From Quercus robur (Eukaryota; Streptophyta; Magnoliopsida; Fagales; Fagaceae): a stretch of 64,000 bases of DNA. The notes under the pieces are model-generated. The model made no database searches. It was not told the DNA's origin and saw nothing but the letters and a program-made list of their open reading frames with translations. Position 1 is the stretch's first letter. The number at the start of each line of letters is the position of its first letter. Below are positions 12,086 to 24,236 of the stretch, one piece after another. Where the stretch lies: assembly GCF_932294415.1 (NCBI RefSeq), contig NC_065536.1:48767854-48831853 (forward strand), in the 5' to 3' direction. The position numbers and the translations under genes were made by a program.

Positions 12086-13645
12086 ATGAGAACAAGGAGA
12101 GGGCTTTGTTATCCTAGAGTTGTTGAAGATAAGAACATGAGAGTTGTGAAGCGAAGGAGAGATTTCGCCGCCGAACAAGTTAGTTACCGGAAAAGAAGCC
12201 GGAATTCTTCTGATATCGCTGGAAAGCGTGACTTGTTCGATTCCTTGCCGGACGATCTCGTCATTTCCATTCTCTGCAAACTCAGCTCCTCCGCCACTTG
12301 CCCCTCCGATTTCGCCAACGTTCTCCTCACGTATGTTCCACTTCTTTCCTTCTGAAAAATAAATTCCGACCATTTCACCGGAGTTTCAATCGGAACTGTG
12401 GTCTGAATTTCATTTCCTAAATGTGAAAAAACAATAAAGACTATTTTTTTTTTAACGTAGTAAAATACCTGATATTGATGGGTCGTTTTTGAGTTTTGAA
12501 TCTGATGTAACTGATTGTTGTATGCAACGAACTTTTTCAGGTGCAGGAGGTTAAACGGTTTAGGACTTAATTCCTTAGTGTTATCAAAAACTTCTCAGAA
12601 AACATTCGCCATTAGAGCCAAGAACTGGTCCGAGTTAGCTCATCGCTTCTTGAAACTCTGCGCAGATGCCGGAAACGTCGAAGCCTGTTACACTCTCGGC
12701 ATGGTTAGTCTTTTTTTTTCTTTTTTTTTTTTCACTATATAACATCATATACATACTTCATTGTTTTTCAATTTTTCAAATGCTTTTTTTCAACACACAA
12801 GTTTTTTAACATTCTTTTTTTTTTTTTATCTTTTGCAGATTCGATTTTACTGTTTACACAACCGAGGAAGCGGGGCTTCTCTAATGGCCAAAGCGGCAAT
12901 TAGCTCTCACGCGCAGGCACTGTACTCGCTTGCCGTGATTCAGTTCAACGGTAGCGGAGGCACCAAAAACGACAAGGACTTGAGAGCCGGCGTGGCCTTG
13001 TGCGCGCGTGCGGCTTTTCTGGGCCACATCGACGCGCTTCGCGAGCTTGGTCACTGTCTCCAAGACGGTTACGGCGTTCGCCAAAACATAACCGAAGGTC
13101 GCCGGTTCCTCGTCCAAGCCAACGCTAGAGAACTCGCGGCGGTGTTTTCCACATCCGCGAATCCCACGCGCCCTCTCTTCACGTGGAACCCACTTCCTCT
13201 CCCACACCCACATCCTCATCCACGAACCGTGAACAGCGGCGGCGGCGGCGGTGGTGGTTGCCCCTTGTTAAGCGATTTCGGCTGCAACGTTCCGGCCCCA
13301 GAGGCTCACCCGGCGAACCGGTTCATGTCAGAGTGGTTCGCGGCTCGGGCTGGGATTCCCGGACCGGGTTTGAGGCTGTGTTCGCACGCGGGGTGTGGTA
13401 GACCGGAAACTAGGAGACACGAGTTTCGTCGGTGCTCAGTTTGTGGAACCGTGAATTACTGCTCACGCGCTTGCCAGGCGCTTGATTGGAAGATGAAGCA
13501 CAAGGCGGAGTGTACACCTACGGAACGGTGGGTCGACGAGGAAGGTGACGTTGACGGAAACGGTAACGGGAATGGAGATAACGGTGGTGATGGAGGAGGC
13601 GAAGACGGAGTTAATGGGAACGATGATGTCATGCCAGACAGTTGA
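12086..13645 (+). CDS. F-box protein with Sel1-like repeats and MYND zinc finger (At1g67340-like)
   Basis: The model has three exons, 12086-12330, 12541-12703 and 12839-13645, with GT-AG introns of 210 and 135 bp, and encodes 404 residues. An N-terminal basic stretch (MRTRRG, KRRR) precedes an F-box at about residues 50-95 (LFDSLPDDLVISILCKL). Sel1-type helical repeats follow at about 115-235 (GNVEACYTLGM, ALYSLAVIQFNGSGG, GHIDALRELGHCLQDGYGV). A glycine run near 265 leads into a MYND zinc finger at 317-361 with CxxxxC..CxxC..YCSRxCQ..HxxxC spacing. The C-terminus is rich in G, N and D. F-box proteins recruit substrates to SCF ubiquitin ligases, and MYND fingers bind proteins. The substrate is unknown. 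The structure matches the plant family typified by At1g67340, and no disruption is seen. Exon 3 is much richer in G+C than its surroundings. Confidence 0.93.
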
Positions 13646-15830
13646 AGTCAAGTATTAACGGTGAAGATGACGGAACGGTTACGCCAGATAATGTGGGTTA
13701 CTAGGACAAAGTAAAAAAAAAAAAAAAAAAAAAAAAGAGGTTAAAGAGATAAAAAAGAAAAGAAAGAAAATATGGCCATTTTTGGGGGAAAAATTATAAA
13801 CATAGTTTTTTTTTTTTTTTTATATGGCCAGTATTAGGTGGCAGCACCCGTTTTTTCTTTGTATAGAGTTGTTTTTTCGGAGAAAATCAGAGGGAGCCTT
13901 TCTTTTCTTTCCTTTTCCTGTTTTTTACTCCTTTTTTTTTTTTTTTTTTTTTTTTAATGGTACTTTTTTTTTTACTGTAGAGAAGTTCAGGTTGTCATCA
14001 GACTTTATTTCGGTAAAGTAAAACTGCAAATTTTCGATAATGTTGTATTCTTTATAATTCACTTTCTTGAGCCATTTTTCTTTAAATTTGGTGGATCTTG
14101 GAATTTTGGGTATGGTAATCTTTCATATATTTTGTGTGAGGAGAACTTTTTTGTCCAATAGAATCAAATAAAAACAAATTTAGGTACTGGGATAGGATGT
14201 ACAACCAAACTGGCAAAATATAAATCAGCATTTATTGCTTGGAAATTGTGGCTTTCCTTTGGGGTAAAGATATGGTTGTTTCTTATCTTAGATGATAGAG
14301 AAAGTCAAATTTCTAACATTAAAAAAAAAAAAAAAAAAAAAAAAAAACACAGAATGACACTATCTACTAGATAGAAAATTTAGATTTCAGTGAGTAAAAG
14401 CTAAAAACCACTCATTTTTTCAGTACAAAAGAAAGAGAGAGGCTGAAGTGAGAGACAGGTAATATATGGAGAGGAGACATAACGCATCATATCAATAAAT
14501 TATCACATTATTATGTTTGTTTTCCTTTTAAGCTTTTTTCATGGGCCTTTTGGTAGTCAAAAAGGGTTGGACAGAACAAGTGATTGACCAAGAAGCGTAG
14601 TCATAGATATAGAAAATATTAAAGGAAACAGAATAAGAAAATGGTATAGTGGGAGAGGCATGCTTTGTGCAAGTGGATGATATAGTTGCTGGGAAAAAAA
14701 ATGCTTTATGCTTGCTCACAGGACCAACAGAACATTATTTTTCTCTTTTACATTCTAGCTCTCTTTTTTTAAAGGAAAAAGAGAAAGAAATAGAGATGTA
14801 TACATAAAAAGGCAAATCTCATAGTGGGAGTTCTGTTTTACCATCATTATTGTGATTCAGTTAGCTTAAGAACTTTGATTCAGAAAGTGGTCCAATCCCA
14901 GCACAATGTTCAAAAATTTACTGAGGTGGGATTCATGCAGTGTTTTGAAAAACCATTGGCTGCATGTAACCAATTTCATTATGAGTCTGTTTTTGTTTTT
15001 TTGTTCTTAGATTAAAAAATAAAAATGCTATTATATGTTTTGGAAGTTGCTCTTTCATTGTGATTGGCAATTTCATATCTCAGCTAATTCTGACATTTTA
15101 AGGGAAGCATAGGTGAGGCCTGAAGTGAATGGTATATCCTAACCAATTTGCTAAGTCGCTTTAAGCAAGTTTTTTAAAACCTTGCGTTTCTAAATATTGA
15201 CCTACCTTTATTATAAATTTATGAACAAAACGGTTGTAACTTCCTTGCGTGCCTACACGATGATGGTTTCATTTTTTTATGACGCTTTATTTGGTTACTT
15301 AAAAAGAGAAATGGGAAAATGAATGAAAAATGGGGATCTTATCATCAACTAGCATAAAAATGGAGATACAAATGTTGTTAGCATTAACATTCTAGCTCCA
15401 TATAATAAGTGAACAATAAGTTCACATCTCTATAACATTTTATGATTACTCTGTATCACCAAGTGTGTTGAGAAGAGATTAATAAAAGAAACTTTTATGA
15501 TAACTTAATGCATAATTTAATTGAGCCTAATTGTTAATTTCTTTTATTGTCAACTAAGTAGTCTAGGATTGAAATTCCATCTATCATTGATACATCATAC
15601 ATCAATAGTTGGAGGGATGAAAGGATTTTGAACCATAGATGCATATATGCATTTAAAAGATTAAGAGGTGTCAATTAAGTTACTAGGCATATAATCTATG
15701 AGCATGAGATTGAATAGATGAAGTGCTCAAGGTGTACATATATATGCTCAAGGCATACACATTATTATTAAAAGATACGAATGTTATCTAATTCTTGAGG
15801 TGCTCACTTAAGCCATATTATCATCCAATA
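13646..15830. other. 3' flank of the F-box gene and intergenic DNA
   Basis: Long homopolymers occur at about 13710-13735 (A), 13804-13820 (T), 13931-13955 (T) and 14321-14347 (A). A forward-orientation piece of the local repeat family (GCTTTAAGCAAG..CTACCTTTATTATAAATTTATGAAC..GGTTGTAACTT) lies near 15158-15242. No supported gene is seen. The small frames 14528-14719 and 14824-15015 lack any recognisable feature. Confidence 0.5.
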
Positions 15831-18800
15831 ATATTTATATACGGTTAAACTAACACATGAACTCAAATATCCAAATGCTCAACTTAATATGATGTATATT
15901 ACTATTATAACAAAGTGAAAATTGGCACCAGAGAGATGAGAGACTTGTGATGGATCTTAAAGGGCTAAAAAAGCTAGAAAATCGTGATTGACATGTGATG
16001 GATGAGGTACCGGATTCTCTTTAATGTTTAAAATCAATAAAAATGAGGGATGTCAGTTACCATAAATTCAAGATTTAAAAAGAGAGTTAACATCCAATGA
16101 TAACACAATGCGCACGTGTCTATAAGATCATGTATGGTGTGGCACATTATCTAATTGTTAATAACCATCTATCTCAACCAAAAAAAAAAAAAAAAAAGCA
16201 ATTATGTGTTTATGAGGGGGGGGGGGGGGGGAGGGGGGGGTGTAAGTTACCATAATTTTGAGATTTAGAAAGATAGAGTTAACACCTAATTATACATAAT
16301 GAGTAAGTGACCTATAGGATCAGGTATGGTGCATCAAATGACATGAATAAGTACAATTGAATGTCAATAACTGTCTATCTCAACAACAAAATTGAGAATG
16401 AGGTGTCAATTACCATAATTTCAAGATTTAAAAAGAAAGTCCATGCCTAATGATACTATGCAAGTGTTTATAGAATCAAATATGGTGCATTACATAACCT
16501 GCATAATTACAATTATCTATGAATAATAGTCTATCTCAAAAAAATGATAATAATGAAGAGTGGGAGTGTTAGTTACCGTATGTAGTTTTAAACTAATACA
16601 TGGACTCAAATATCCAAATGCTCAATTTTTATCATTATTTTGCAAATTTTTAGAATCAACTTAATATAACATATGTTAGTTTTACAATGCAATAACAATT
16701 GGCACCAGAGAGATGAGACCTTTGTGATTGATCATGAAGAGCTAAAAAAGCTAAAGAACGACATGGTTGACACATGATGGATGAGGAAGCTGTTTCTCTT
16801 TAATGCTTAATAGTATCAAAAGTGAGAGGTGTCAATTACCGTATATACTTTAAACTAATACATGAATGTTAATATCCAAATACTCAACATTTTCTTTTTA
16901 GAACAACTTAATTTGGCCTATGATAGTATTGAAATGAAATAACAACTGGCATTAGAGACACGAGACACATATGATCAACCATGAAAGGCTAGAAAAGCTA
17001 AAGTATAACATGATTGACACATAATGGATGAGGAAGCAATTTCTCTTGAATGTTTAAAAATATCAATAGTGAGAGATGTCAACTATTGTATATACTTTTA
17101 AATTAATACATGAACTCAAATATTCAAATGCTTAACTTAATATGACATATGTTATTATTATGATGAAACAACAATCGGCACCGAAGTGATGAGACACTTG
17201 TGATCGATCATGAAGCACTAAAAAAGTTAGAAAAAAACATAGTTGACACATGATGGATGAGGTAACTTACTCCCTTTAATGCTTTAAAAGAATCAAGAGT
17301 GGAAGGTATCAGTTACTGTAATTTCGAGATTTCAAAAAGAGTTAACGCCTAATGGTAACACAATTGACAAGTATCCTATATAATCAAGTATGGTAGGTAA
17401 TATGACACGAATAAGTGAAATTAGCTATCAATAATCGTTAAAGCCACAAGTATAAATAGAGGCTTATATTCCACGCAAACTTAGTTACAACCATTTGTTT
17501 ATAAATCATAATTAAGGTAGATCAATACTAGAAACACAATGTTTTTAAATTTGCTTAAAGCAACTAACAATTGGAACTCCCCAACCCTCCCTCCCCTACT
17601 ACATGCTTATGAATAATATATATATATATATATATGCAAATGCTAAACTTACCTATTCAAACCACCAAATTATTAGTTTGGTCAATTTAAACATATTTTG
17701 TCAAACCTATTAAACCATATTATTTTCAATAATATTTAAATACTTCTAAACTAACACATGGACTCACTTGATATGATGTATATTACTATTATGATAAAGT
17801 GACAATTGGCACCAAAGAGATGAGAGACGTGTGATAAATCTTGAAAGGCTAAGAGAGCTAGAAAACAACATGATTGACATGTGATGGATAAAGTAGTAGT
17901 TTCTCTTTATTGTTTAAAATCAATAAAAGTGAGGGATGTTAATTACATTAATTTCGAGATTTAAAAAGAGAGTTAATATCTAATGATAACGTAATTGACA
18001 AGTGTCTATAAGATCGAGTATGGTATGGTGACCTGAATAAGTACAATAAACTGTTAATAATCACCTATCTCAAAAACAAAGAAGAAGAAGCAATTAAGAG
18101 TGCCGCAGGGCGGGGGGGCGGGGCAAGGTGTCAGTTACCATAATTTTGAGATTTAAAAGAGAGAGTTAACACATAATGAGAGAACATAATGGGTAAGAGA
18201 CCTATTGAATCAAGTATGGTGCATCACATGACATTAATAAGTACAATTAACTGTCAATAACTGCCTAACATTAAGAGTTGGGGTGTCAGGTACCATAATT
18301 TTAATATTTAAGAAGAAAGCTCACAAAAAATGGTAACAAATAAGTGTTTATAGGATCAAGTATGGTGCGTTACATAACTTAAATAATTACAATTATTTTT
18401 TAATAACTGTCTATCTCAAAATAAATAAATAAGAGTGAGGATGTTAGCTATTGTACGTAGTTTTAAACTAATACATGACTCAAATATCCAAATGCTTAAT
18501 TTTTTTTTTTAGAATCAACTTAATATGATGTATGTTAGTATTATGATGCAATAGCAATTGGCACCAGAGAGGAAGCAATTTCTCTTTAATGTTTTGCAGT
18601 ATCAAAAGTGAGAGGTGTCAGTTACCATATATACTTTTTAACTAATAGATGGACTCAAATATTCAAATTCTCAACTTAATATGACATATAATATTATTAT
18701 TACGATGGAACAACAATTGACACCAAAGTGATAAGACATTGTGAACGATCATGAAGCGCTAGTAAAGTTAGAAAATAATATGGTTGACACATGATGGATG

Positions 18801-18871
18801 GGGTAGCTTACTCTCTTTAATGCTTTAAAAGAATTCAGAATGAGAGGTGTCAGTTACCGTAATTTCAAAAA

Positions 18872-19443
18872 GAGTTAACACCTAATGATAACACAATAGA
18901 CAAGTGTCCTATATGATCAAGTATGGTAGGTAATATAACATGAATAAGTGCAATTAACTATCAATATCCGTTAAAACCTCGAGTATAAATAGAGGATCAT
19001 ATTCCCAACAATTTTTTTTTTTTTGAGAAGATATTCCAAGTGAATTAACTTAGTTTCCATCATTTGTTTATAAATTATAATTAAAATAGGTCAATACTAG
19101 AAACATAATGTTTTTAAATTTGCTTAAAGCAACTAATAATTGGCATTAATGCCTAATGAGTTAACGCTTAATAATAACACAATAGACAAGTGTCCTATAT
19201 GATCAAGTATTATAGGTAATATGACATGAATAAGTGTAATTAACTATCAATATCAATTAAAATCACAAGTATAAATAGAGGATCATATTCCCAACAATTT
19301 TTTTTTTTTTTTGAGAAGATATTCCAAGTGAACTTATTAGTTTCCACCATTTGTTTATAAATTATAATTAAGGTAGGTCAATACTAGAAACTTAAAGGTT
19401 TTAAATTTGCTTAAAGCAACTAATAATTGGCGTTAACTTCCCA
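18872..19443. repeat. 286-bp tandem duplication inside the array
   Basis: Two copies, starting at GAGTTAAC at 18872 and 19158, share the TATAAATAGAGGATCATATTCC block, a poly-T tract followed by GAGAAGATATTCCAAGTGAA, and GCTTAAAGCAACTAATAATTGG. The spacing measured at TATAAATAGAGG is 286 bp (18984 and 19270), almost the period of the forward array at 9761-10620, although the repeated sequence comes from another part of the unit. Confidence 0.8.
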
Positions 19444-19907
19444 CCCCCTCCCTCCATATTACATGCCTATCAACAATCAACAATATATATATAGACACAC
19501 ACACGCTAACTTATTCAAACCACCAAATTATTGGTTTGGTCAATTTCAACTTATTTTGCCATGCCCATTAAGACATTACTTTCAAATAATATTTAGATAC
19601 TTCTAAACAAACAAATGAACTCAAACATCCAAATGCTCAACTTAATATGACGTATGTTAATCTTGTAATGAAATAACAATTGACATCTGAGAGATGAGAC
19701 ACGTGTGATAAATCATGAAGGGCTAAAAAAGCTAGAAAATAACATGACTACCATGTGATGGATGAGGCAGTCATTTCTCTTTAATGTCTAAAATCATTAA
19801 AAGTGGGTGATATTAGTCACCATAATTTTGAGGTTCAAAATGATAACATAATAGGCAAGTTTCCTATAGGATCAAGTATGGTGCATCCCATTACATGAAT
19901 AAGTACT

Positions 19908-20122
19908 TCTTCTTTTTTTGTTGAGAAAACAACTTGTGAAGTTTTGGATTAAGAAATACCGGCTAAATTAGCTTAAAATATAGAAAAAGAATGTGGAGGA
20001 ATAGACTCCATCAACACAACATAGTTTGAAACATGTATAGCTTGCCTAGCTAAACTATGGGCAACCTTATTACTTGTCTCCCCTCGGTTTATTGATAGAG
20101 AATGTTAAGTCTTTTACTAGAT
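19908..20122 (-). mobile_element. 5'-truncated LINE stub (RNase H end)
   Basis: A perfect 13-bp duplication ATGAATAAGTACT (19895-19907 and 20123-20135) brackets a 215-bp insert. On the minus strand it ends in an A-rich tail (CAACAAAAAAAGAAG). It reads through VAHSLARQA and MESIPPHSF, the C-terminal end of the RNase H-like domain common in plant L1-type LINEs. Severe 5' truncation, an A-rich tail and a variable-length duplication are the marks of LINE retroposition. It lies inside a unit of the reverse repeat array and so is younger than that unit. Confidence 0.85.
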
Positions 20123-20584
20123 ATGAATAAGTACTACTAATTGTCAATAACCGTCTATCTAAAATAAATTTAAATTAAAAATAAATAATAAAAAAAACCA
20201 GTAAGAATGGGGGTGTCAATTACCATAATTTTAAGATTTAAAAATAGAATTAATGCCTAATGATAATATAACGGATAAGTATTCTATAGGATTAAGTATG
20301 GTGTATCACATGACATGAAAAGTACAATTAACTATCAATAACCGTATTATCTCAACAAAAACAAAAAAGTCAAAATTATCAAAGCCTTAAGTATAAAACA
20401 ATCCAAGCAAACTTGGTTATTTCTAGTTTAGGATGCTTTGTAATAATGTTATTATTTTTAGTTTAGGTTGTATTGATGACACTTTTTAATATTTATGGGC
20501 CTGGGAAAATTCTTATTTCAAAATAGAGACAAAGCCTGAACACAAGAACCAAGCCATTATTTATATATATATACATTTGGTTAG

Positions 20585-21364
20585 TGTAAGGACTGGGTTT
20601 GAGCACTTCTGCTACTAGATGAGTAGACTCAAGCCCAACTAGCCCAATACAATAGATTTATAGAGAGTAGGTTTAAGAACTAGGTCTTAGCGAGGATTAC
20701 TACAACTAGACACGATTATGAATGGATTGAATAACAAGGATATGGACCAAAGTATGAAATTCTGTCCTCGGGCACTTCGTCCGAGGAACTTAGTGTTCTT
20801 ATTATTTCTTCAGTGCTAGGTCACAAAGGTTTCCAAGATCATGCAAATTGCTACTGTATTCTCCTTTCTTTTTTCCGCCCCCTTTTCTGGGGGATTTCTC
20901 ACATTATATATCCCCCTCCAATCGATTTTGGCACTCCATCTGTTGATCATGCAGATCACTACTCGAGTGTTTGTCACGTCAGCCACCTTCCCAAGCCTCC
21001 AGTGAGTTGCAGCAACCAAGACCACACTATTCAGGGGTCAATTCCTCATTAATGCGGCCAGAACATTAGTTGTGGCCATTTAATGCGGAGGTGACAGTTT
21101 CTCCTTGAACTGTTCCTACACCATACTCCTGTGGTTGTCCTACAGTGCTTGTCCTTTTTCTTGGAACGCTCTGGGAGGCTGCCATTGATGGCAGGCCGTT
21201 TTCCCCTACTAGGATATGGGTTGGCTGAGGACAGGATTGTCCTCGGCTAAGTTTTTGGGCCACTTGGACTTTCTTTATTCGTCCTCGGCCATTTCTTCCT
21301 CCTTGGCGTGGGCCTTGGGCTTAATATGAGATGGGCCGGGGTTGTCAAAATCTTTGACCCCATA
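20585..21364 (-). mobile_element. Solo LTR of the Tat-type family of the element at 53794
   Basis: The block is the reverse complement of a close relative of the 5' LTR at 53794-54562. It shares the tail (CTACTAGATGAGTAGACTCA-type), the CACGATTATGAATGGATTGA-type segment, a TATATAATG box on the minus strand, and the head (CTTTGACCCC). A perfect 5-bp duplication GTTAG (20580-20584 and 21365-21369) flanks it, and no internal region is present. It is therefore a solo LTR formed by LTR-LTR recombination. The terminal CA of the consensus has become TA at the plus-strand right end. It carries several CCTCGG/CCGAGG motifs. Confidence 0.92.
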
Positions 21365-21381
21365 GTTAGAAACGGATATAC

Positions 21382-22026
21382 TCATGTGTTAGAATTTAGA
21401 AGTCTATTACAAAACATATTAGCCTTATCAAAGGCTAAAAAAGTACCCACCATAGGCGGTGGTTCAACAAAAACAACAAAAGTAAAGTTACTATTAGTTC
21501 CCATCTTTGCTAACGCATCCGCACATTGGTTAGCTTCACGGTATGCGTGCTCTATCCGTTTGTTGGGAATAGCTTGGAGCAGGTTCCTGCAATTAGACAA
21601 AAGAGGTTCCATTAACATATTTATAGTATTATTGCTCATCAGCTGAACAACACTCAAAGCATCCATCTCTACAATTAAATTGTTTAAACAGAGTTCCTTG
21701 GCAAGAGTTAGCCCATCTCTTAGAGCCCATAGCTTTGCAATGATACTATTAGTGGAGCCGAGAGCTCTAGAGAATCTTGCTATCCAATCACCATTATGGT
21801 CACATATGAGACCACCTCCACCTGCAACACCAAGATTCCCCAAAGCCGAGCCATCTATGTTGAGCTTGGCCCGTCCTTCAAGGGGTTTTCTCCAAGTAAC
21901 AGGTATTATAGTTCTTGAAACAGGAACTTTTTCCTTTGCTCCAACTACAAAGAATTCTGCAGAATTTTGGATACATTTCTCAACTGTCTTTACACCAAGC
22001 CAATATATACACCTTGAGCATTTCAT
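21382..22026 (-). pseudogene. LINE-derived RNase H-like domain (RVT_3 type), inactive
   Basis: The 214-residue frame reads KLNIDGSALGNLG, then GLICDHNGDWI, LWALRDGLTLAKEL, IVEMDALSVV and EANQCADALAKMG, the ordered motifs of the RNase H domain at the end of plant non-LTR retrotransposons and their domesticated relatives. The catalytic Asp of NIDGS, the Asp of VEMDA and the late Asp of QCADALA are present. The glutamate expected before LWAL is lysine (IIAKLWAL), a single G-to-A change. No reverse transcriptase is found upstream, so this is a truncated copy. The solo LTR lies directly beyond its 3' side. Confidence 0.75.
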
Positions 22027-22150
22027 CTATAGAAATGACTTTTTATTATTATTTTTTAAGAACAATGTCTTTGAGAAGCAAAACCATCAATGTATCTACA
22101 CCTTAAGCCTTTCACTTATTCAATCTAATGTTCACAAATAATATGATTTG

Positions 22151-22215
22151 TAGCTCAACTAGTATATTTTGTGTTTTCAATGGAAACAACCAGCATTCAA
22201 ATACCCTACCCCTAA
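22151..22215 (+). mobile_element. SINE-like remnant (tRNA-derived)
   Basis: TAGCTCAACTAG (22151-22162) matches the A-box region of tRNA-derived SINEs and is identical to the A-box of the better copy at 27000. The B-box-like GCATTCAAATACC near 22192 is degenerate. No terminal duplication was found. Confidence 0.35.
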
Positions 22216-22229
22216 TTATATATAATATA

Positions 22230-24200
22230 TATAAAAAAAATGATTTTTTAAGTAGATAGAAATTGATTTAGATTACTTATTTGATGATAAGAGACATTAA
22301 CAATTAGGTTCAATTAAATGATGCATTAAGTTATCATAAAAGCATCTTTTGTTTCTTTTATTTAATTAAAGGAAAAGAAAACAAATTGTTGGATATTGTT
22401 TTAAAGGTAAATTGACTTCAACCTCCCTTGTTTAAGGGCAAAGAATTATGAACATAACTCTTGAATTGAGTTCAATGAATTAATTTGTGCCCACTCTAAC
22501 AAAGCATTGACTACCATATTAACATAGATGGGCTCAAGGATGGAACTACCTTGGGGTTGAGGGGGCCATGCCCCCCCCCCCCCCCCAGCCTTTGGAAAAT
22601 AAATTCCCTAGTATATATATTAGCATAAAAAATTTACTTTTGGCTCTAAAATTAATATACTTGGCCCCCCTCTCCCAAACAATTTACAAATTGACTCATG
22701 AAACCAAAAATGAAAAAAAAAATATCAAATCATCCTTTGTCTAGTTGTCCCAAGAATATCAAGAAAAACATTTAGCTAAATATTTGGACAATTAACAAAT
22801 CCGGACAACAAGGAAAATCTACAAAACAATTTACATATTCAAATAATAAAAACAATCTTTGGACAAGGTCTAAGTAAAATATATATATATATATATATAT
22901 AACAAATCAATTATAAATCCTAGCAAAACAAATCACAAAAATCCAATAATCTGTACCCAATTTGTACCTCTCATTTGAGAGCTCTTTGTCCCTCTTAAAT
23001 GACTTCACCCCATAGTCATAGAAACAACTCCTATGTTGCTAATCACTCTATCCACACACCAATTAGTGTCACTAGCAACTTGGATCAGTTGGTATCTTTA
23101 ACTTAACCCATGAAAAATTTTTATTTTCTTAAAAAAGAGCTGCTGCTCTTTAACACAACCTGTGGAAATTTTTTTATTTTTTTGAATGATAGAATTTTAT
23201 TAATTTTTAATGTTTTATTAACTTTGGGACACACTTGGTAATTTTTTAAAGGAAAAGATCTCACATCTTTATGTTACCTCAACCTTAACCAAGTAATTAT
23301 AAATAAATAAATAAAAACCTTAACCAAGACACCAATAATTGTCTCACCTTTTTTTCGCTGAATATTAGTGAATGATTTTGATTAACCATTATTTTAGTTT
23401 TTTTATTAATGTAATACTAGACATGGATTTGAACTTATAACTATATTTTTTGTATTTTTTTTTAGAATCTTTTATATAGAGCATTATGAAGTTATTAGGT
23501 ATAGAATTATGTGGATAGAATAAATAGATTTAAAAAAAATTTATAACGTAAATAGAATAAAGAATTGGTCTAACCTCACTCAGAATCAAGATGTGTCAAT
23601 TGACTTATAGAACTCTTGATTATAAATATTTATTATTGATTAAAAAAAGAAAAAATACAAAAAAATAAATAAATAATGCTAATAATACACCATGTCAACC
23701 TTTAGTATTAATATTCCAACTTTTTAGAATTTTTGAACAAATAACTTTGCCCCTAAGTTTGAATCCTAATTCCGTCTTAGATGGACTAGAATGTCAAGCT
23801 AGGCAGCTAGGTTAGTAGCTATTCCAAACTAGACAGAGTTTGGGATGAACTTAAAGCTCAAGTCAATACAATGAGACAAATTTGTGGTCGGTAAAGGTGG
23901 AGAAGCTTAAGCCGTAAGGGCTTTTCATTGGGTGGGAAAGGGGAGGTTGAAAATTTATGAAAGGAAAAATAGAAGGATCGTGAGAGTTTCCATGGTTTGT
24001 TGAGTGGAAATTTGGAAAGATGTTGAGTGGAATTTTGGGTTTTATTTCACCAGGTCCACCAAAATTTTTCCTCTAATTGGTATAAAAAGAAAGGAAAACA
24101 TGTTATCCTATTATATCAAACCACGACTAATTTAATTTTTATTCTTCTTCCACTTTTTTTTTTTTTATTCTTTGTACCAAATTCATTGGAAGAAAAACTA

Positions 24201-24236
<36 letters not shown>

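Larger units (their letters stand above)
15840..20440 (-). repeat. Degenerate array of the local repeat family, reverse orientation
   Basis: The landmark CTAACACATGAACTCAAATATCC-type sequence, the reverse complement of that in the 287-bp units, occurs about eight times (near 15850, 16587, 16852, 17101, 17748, 18467, 18639, 19607). The landmark GACACATGATGGATGAGG-type sequence occurs about seven times (near 15988, 16765, 17010, 17243, 17874, 18783, 19749). Between them recur AGTTACCATAATTTNGAGATTTAAAAAGAG and CAAGTATGGTGCATCACATGACATGAATAAG-type segments. Three units carry TATAAATAGAGG (17451, 18984, 19270). A poly-G tract sits near 16217-16240. No protein is encoded. Confidence 0.8.

Noticed and set aside
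22560-22590. Poly-C tract near 22571 and poly-G tract near 16217 as structural signals
   Set aside because: They are unusual in composition, but single homopolymers with no surrounding motif. Slippage or sequencing error is as likely as function.
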